From assembly GCA_036873135.1 (NCBI GenBank), contig JAPTYO010000023.1:3359834-3423833 (forward strand): 64,000 nucleotides of DNA, given 5' to 3'. The translations under genes were made by a program, and so were the position numbers. Under the pieces are notes generated by a model that saw nothing but the letters and a program-made list of their open reading frames with translations, had not been told where the DNA came from and made no database searches. Origin of the DNA: Clarkia xantiana subsp. parviflora (Eukaryota; Streptophyta; Magnoliopsida; Myrtales; Onagraceae). The stretch's first letter is position 1, and the number at the start of each line of letters is the position of its first letter. This document shows positions 59,140-64,000 of this stretch, piece by piece.

Positions 59140-62100
59140 TACGTATGTTGTATATATAGATAGCTTCCAAGGATTAACTTTCCAAGAAACTTGAGAGAGA
59201 GAATTCTAATAACTTGTCCCATGCATATGCCAAAATACAACACGACTTAATTATATAATTATAATTATTAGATCAGAGAAAGGGAATCATTTCGAGGATT
59301 AGGTCTGGCTAAAGGACACTCAAGATCTGACCATTCTGTCACCATATATAATTAATTCAAACCTAATCTAGAAATTAATATTAGTTTATAACATATATAC
59401 TATAATATTTGTATAATATATATATATATATATATATATTATATTGTACTATTGTAGTATATTTAACTCAATTTTTGTTTATTACTGTCCAAAAATATTT
59501 GTGTTGTAATTTTAACATTTCTGGATTATATATAAGGTATTATAAAAGTATTTGATTTAAAGAGGTAATGGTTAGGAGTTTAAACGAGTTGAGTCGAACT
59601 AAATTGAATAAAAACAATTGAGGTGGACTCAACTCGAAAATTTATTATACATCACATAAGTTAGTATTTCTCATGACTATATAAATCAAGCTCGATTCGA
59701 CTCGTAAATTTATTTATATATCATAATAAGTTGGCATTCTCATGACTACAAAAATCAAGTTTTACTCGACATGAATTATGTTGACTTTGTACGTATATTA
59801 TAAAGCTCGAATAGGCTCACGAGTAGTTTGAATTGTGTATTATCAAGCTCGAATTCGATTCGACAGATCAAAAAACTCGGTTCGTCTAAAAAAAATTCAA
59901 TCGAATTTGATTTTTAACTAAGTTGATTCTAAGTAGCTCATGAATAGTTTGACTCACTCACAGTCCTAGTTGTAGTAATATGGAGTAAATTAATGAGTAG
60001 AAAACCCATCATCAGACAGCAAGAAATGAGTTAGTAGTGGCGAATCTAAGTACATTTTGCTATGTAATATTCAGGCTCTGACCTCGAGGCCTGTTTTTTA
60101 AAAACAAGTTACCGTGAGGTGACGTTCCTAAAGGGTTTTGAACTTGAAATTTCGAAATCAAGTCACACGGAAGTAAGCGTTCTTAACCATTAGACCATAA
60201 CTATTAGTGGTAAATATAATATATAATATATAATATATAATTGATTACATCATATAATTATATATATGGTCATTTTGGTGAATGTTCAATGAAAGGGTCG
60301 TAAGGAAATTAAAAGGGAACTTCTTGTAGTATCTTGATGAACACAGTACACACTGATCTATATTTATATATAACGTAAACAAATATTATATCAACGAGAC
60401 AATAATATGTATATATATAGGTTATAATATTGAGTAGTAATAATAATTAAGTAGGGATAATTGTCATTTTCTCGTGCATGGAGGTTTGACAATTGCTCTG
60501 TAATCCATGACGACTGCAGCTCCTAAAATTGGACAAAGGAATCTTTCTTAGAATTAACCCTTCATTTCTATATTATATTACTTGCCGATCGATGTTGATT
60601 ACTTCAAACTTATTTGTTTACATGCAATTCCTACGCAAAATATACATAATTATTTCTCATTATTATTATGTACTACACTAAAGTTTTTTATTGGCAACTA
60701 TTTAAAAAGTTTAAATTAATGTATTTGTATAATTAATACAAAAATTAAGAGTCTGGAGGAAGATAAACTAAGGGTTAATTATCGCATTGTTGGCTGAAGG
60801 TTTGGGAATTCGAACAAATTGTTAGCGGAATTTTTTTTAAACAAATTGTTAATTTATGTTTTTCTTGAAAATAAATTGCTATCTCTATTAAATATTTTGT
60901 TCAATAGAGAATTAGTTATATGACGACTTGCACGTTATATTGAAAAAATCATAAAATTACAAAAAATTACAAAGAAACATATGAACTTCTAAATAAATTT
61001 GAGGACAATTCCGTCATTTTAAGCTAGTTTCCCAATTTTTTTCAATTGTTTGCAACCAATCATGTGACCAATTTCGCCACGATTAGATTAAATATTTGAC
61101 AAAACTATAGCAATTAGTTCACAATCGAAATTATACTAGCAAATTGTCTAAAAAAACTTTAGCCAACAAATTATTCGAGTTTCCAAACTTCATGTAGCAA
61201 TTTGATAATTAATCTAGGAGCTAATGATAGGGTATTAATTCATTCGATTCTTTAGTAACTAAGATTGTTTATTTCTCAGTTTTGTGCTATCTTATCCGTA
61301 AATGGTAAAATATTGATTATAAATATATTTTTATTCTAAGGATATAATTAATATAGTTTTGTTGGAAAAAAAAAATATATATATATAATTAATAGACGAC
61401 CGCTGAACCGTTTAGTAATTTTATGACGGTTTTAATTAAACCAAGCCCAATTGCACACTCCTTGTAGGTTCTCAGCTAGTGAACTCAACAATTTTTCTGA
61501 TATATATATATATATAGTGAAGTTGTATTATTTTAAGTTTTAACAGAGTTTTATAACGTTATTATGCAGAAAATGAATATATATATATATATCTGACCTT
61601 GGTTGACTGCACAGTGAGAACTGAGACTAGTATATATATATTCCTCTTTTTTTAAATGAAAAAATAAAAGAAGACTGACTAATTTATTTATTTATTTATT
61701 TTTCTGTGTATGTGTGTAATTGTGTATATAGTATTAGTCTATGGGATTTGTGTTGGCAAAAGAGTCGCCGCGAACATAGGCAGCATATGCGATCTCACAT
61801 ATACAGATAGTCAGTCGACAGAGAATATGTCGTCTTGGATTGGACTTCAACTCACATGTCCATGTTTTCTGGATGCATGCGATGCAACATTCATATATAT
61901 ATATATATATATATAATATGTATGTATATCAACCCTATTTTTTTCACAAAAACGAATGGCTAGTATTGATAACCTAGAAACATCCGTTACGCAATGCAAT
62001 GTTCGGATTTTCCTATTCACGATTAGATATTTTTTCTGATTAGATTTAGTGGACAACTAGCACATACACTAACAACATGTGGACTAGGTCTGATATTTTA

Positions 62101-62390
62101 ATCAAGTCACCGCGAGATGACTCCCTAGGACTTACGACCTAGAACTTCGAAGCGAAACCATATGAAAGTAAGCGCCATTAACTAGGAATGAGCAAAATAT
62201 TAACTAAACTGAATCTGCAACTAAGACCAAACTGATCAAGACTGTCTGTTTCAGGAGCGAGCCCATTGGACCTATTCATTCAGTCCTGAACTTAATTTGG
62301 TTGAGATTGTTACGGACCATAAAATCCAGACCAGACCGAAGCAACTTTAAAAAAAATTAACAAATGAGAAAGAAGCTACACATGTATGTG
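59140..62390. other. AT-rich intergenic DNA with dispersed repeats
   Basis: 59570-59965 is a CTCGAGTTCGA-rich foldback related to the one at 48.3 kb. 60100-60200 and 62100-62180 share a dispersed repeat (CACCGYGAGRTGAC then GAACTTSRAARYSAARYCA then GTAAGCG), possibly SINE-derived. (TTTA)n lies at 61683-61702. TA tracts near 59410, 61500, 61575 and 61895. No gene supported. Confidence 0.45.
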
Positions 62391-62419
62391 TTAGGTTGGT
62401 TGGTATTTACATCATAAAT

Positions 62420-63961
62420 ATGCAACTGGCCCCCCGGAAGGAAGTCACAGCCTCGGCACACTTCTTGAGGGTCAACTGCGGAGCACTAACTACGGCCAAA
62501 GTCAAAGAAAAAGTGGAGTTCCATCTCCGGCCACCGACTAAGTCAAAGCCAGAAGCATTCCCACCGCAAATGACCTTGTTTTACCTCGCCTTCACACCAC
62601 CTTTCGCCGCCGCCTCCCCAAATCGGGGAGCCCGCTACCCCCTCCTCCTCTCCACCGCCCCAACATTGACAGAACCGCGCCTCTGAGACGAGGGCAACCC
62701 ATCGGAAGTGCGCACACCACCACCTCCCCCGAGCCCGCACAAGAACCCCCTGATACCCTCTCAACCACCATCACAAGCAACACACCCACACTCACCAAAC
62801 CCCAGTCGGGCTTTTCCACCCACCCCGCGAACATCAACGCCCTCCACACTTACAGACGCGTCCCCTACTCACTGGTCGCGAGCCCACTACACGCCTCCAT
62901 GCACCACTATGCGCCATCACGCCCTTCCGCGCACCTCCCCACGCGCCACGAGCCCCCACCACGCGCCACCCCACGCTCCAACGCATGCGCTTCAATGCGC
63001 ATCCACATGTATTCGTACGCCTACATGCGCCGCCACGCGCCATCCTACTACTGCCCACCTGCGTTGTCACGCGCCGTCACACTCCGCCTAGGACGACTTC
63101 ATCTCCCAGCTGGTCGTCCTCGCCCCTCCCGCGTCGTCGTGGATGTTGTCCACCGCGTTAAGCTCAAACTCAACTATACTATGGCAGTACAACCCACTAC
63201 CCTCCCCCATCTAACCCTTCCAGTTGACCTATAGTTTGTCAGAGCCAACGCTCCGTTCACCGAACAAACCACTGCATGATTTTTACCCTTCGGGGTACCT
63301 ACGATACGACTGCGATCGTATCCTATTCCCTTCTCCTAACAGAGAAATATAGTATTTCTTTGACACCCCCGACGTGCGCTAGTCCTTCGTGGAAGTTCCA
63401 CGGACAGGGGCGCTTAGGTAGACTGGTATCATCCGGCCCCTACCACTTATAAATCTCTACACCAGTCATACGGTCATCTTTGTTTGTTATTGGAGTTGTT
63501 TGTGTTTCAGATGTGGATCCTGTCTGGTATCACTTGTTGTGCAGGTACTCTGCTAACTATGTCGGCCTTGGGGGAGGTTCTTTTACCCTCCGAATAGCTG
63601 CGTTTGTTGCTGTATCAGTTGGATCCCTCCTCTCCAAGCTACAATCACTTCTGGGGTCATCTTCATCGATAAGCTGATTTGCTGTTCTAGTTTATTTACT
63701 ACCGGTTGTATTTCTGTTTGTTGCTAGTTGTCCTTGTTTTCGTTGTTAGGTTAGTACTTACTCTACTTGTTCGGGATCGGGATGTTAACCAATCCCTCCA
63801 AAGCGGGTATTTTCTTATATGAAGTTTGTAATAGTTCTTATTCCAATAAAATCGGCATTAGCCAAAATTTTTTGTAAAAGATGAGTGACAAAATATGTAC
63901 TCAATATTTTACATATTTTTATGGAAAATAAATTTAGATTTTTATTAAAAAAAAAAAAAAA
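62420..63961 (+). other. GC-rich retroelement-like segment ending in poly(A), unclassified
   Basis: At 62420 composition jumps from AT-rich to C-rich, CpG-rich DNA that continues to about 63470 (Pro/His/Thr-rich ORFs, CACGCGCCA words), then a T/G-rich 3'-UTR-like stretch leads to an AATAAAA at 63844 and a run of 16 A at 63946. GC-rich 5' part, no introns and terminal poly(A) suggest a retroposed sequence such as a truncated LINE or a processed transcript. The ORF 63480-63677 (hydrophobic, G-L-G-G-G-S-F-T-L) has no domain I know. No reverse transcriptase and no flanking duplication were found. Confidence 0.35.
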
Positions 63962-64000
63962 CTCAAATAGTTCAAACAGTCTTATCAGTAAGAACCAAAA

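Noticed and set aside
62543..63091. Pro/His-rich or Gly/Trp-rich ORFs in the GC-rich segment
   Set aside because: Long open frames on both strands come from stop-poor GC-rich sequence; no domain recognised.

Overview
This is a eudicot plant nuclear window. Its genes are spliced and spaced 1 to several kb apart in AT-rich sequence, there are nuclear-type tRNA-Val genes, and the transposons are typical of plants. I cannot name the species. All exon models were read by eye from splice signals and reading phase, so small boundary errors are possible.

Layout. 1-4.5 kb: repeat-rich DNA with a short foldback element, a longer GC-cored foldback and a decayed Ty3/gypsy fragment. 4.66-7.45 kb (-): a five-coding-exon gene resembling the dicot ATI3 family of ATG8-interacting proteins, ending in a canonical W-E-L-L ATG8-binding motif. 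9.35-12.4 kb (-): a 14-3-3 gene of the many-exon (epsilon-like) type, with a GC-cored foldback transposon in one intron and a probable GC-AG intron. 13.8-18.4 kb (-): a complete ten-exon phosphoenolpyruvate carboxylase (PEPC) gene of 966 codons, C3-like at position 774. Its last intron carries a tandem array that repeats the 3' splice site.

19.2-20.4 kb: two Mutator-like foldback elements with perfect 9-bp target duplications. 23.28-34.13 kb: an apparently intact, very young Ty3/gypsy Tat-lineage LTR retrotransposon of 10,839 bp. It has two 647-bp LTRs in which I see no difference, target duplication TCCAC, and a 1,852-codon gag-pro-RT-RNaseH-aRNaseH-integrase frame on the minus strand. On the opposite strand lies a four-exon antisense gene (about 825 codons) with its own TATA box, and a 51-bp tandem array separates the two convergent genes. 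This is the most striking object in the window.

34.5 kb: a Tourist/Harbinger-type MITE. 36.1-38.6 kb: a local duplication with two identical tRNA-Val(AAC) genes. 38.8-39.7 kb (-): a single-exon trihelix transcription factor, divergent from CNX3 (40.0-41.6 kb, +), the MoaC-type enzyme of molybdenum-cofactor synthesis. 42.0-42.5 kb: another Mutator-like foldback. 42.65-46 kb (-): a GARP (KANADI-like) transcription factor with EAR-type repression motifs. 48.3-53.2 kb: a foldback element split by a 3.9-kb non-autonomous CACTA element. 54.07-57.40 kb: a second CACTA element with perfect ends and GGG target duplication, carrying a captured auxin-response-factor exon fragment. 58.4-59.1 kb: a GC-cored Mutator-like foldback. 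59.1-64 kb: AT-rich repeats, then a GC-rich segment and an unclassified retroelement-like tail ending in poly(A).

The host genes are unrelated housekeeping or regulatory genes (autophagy receptor, 14-3-3, carbon metabolism, Moco synthesis, transcription factors). They do not form a pathway cluster. PEPC and 14-3-3 are neighbours and PEPC is regulated by phosphorylation, but adjacency alone says nothing about function.
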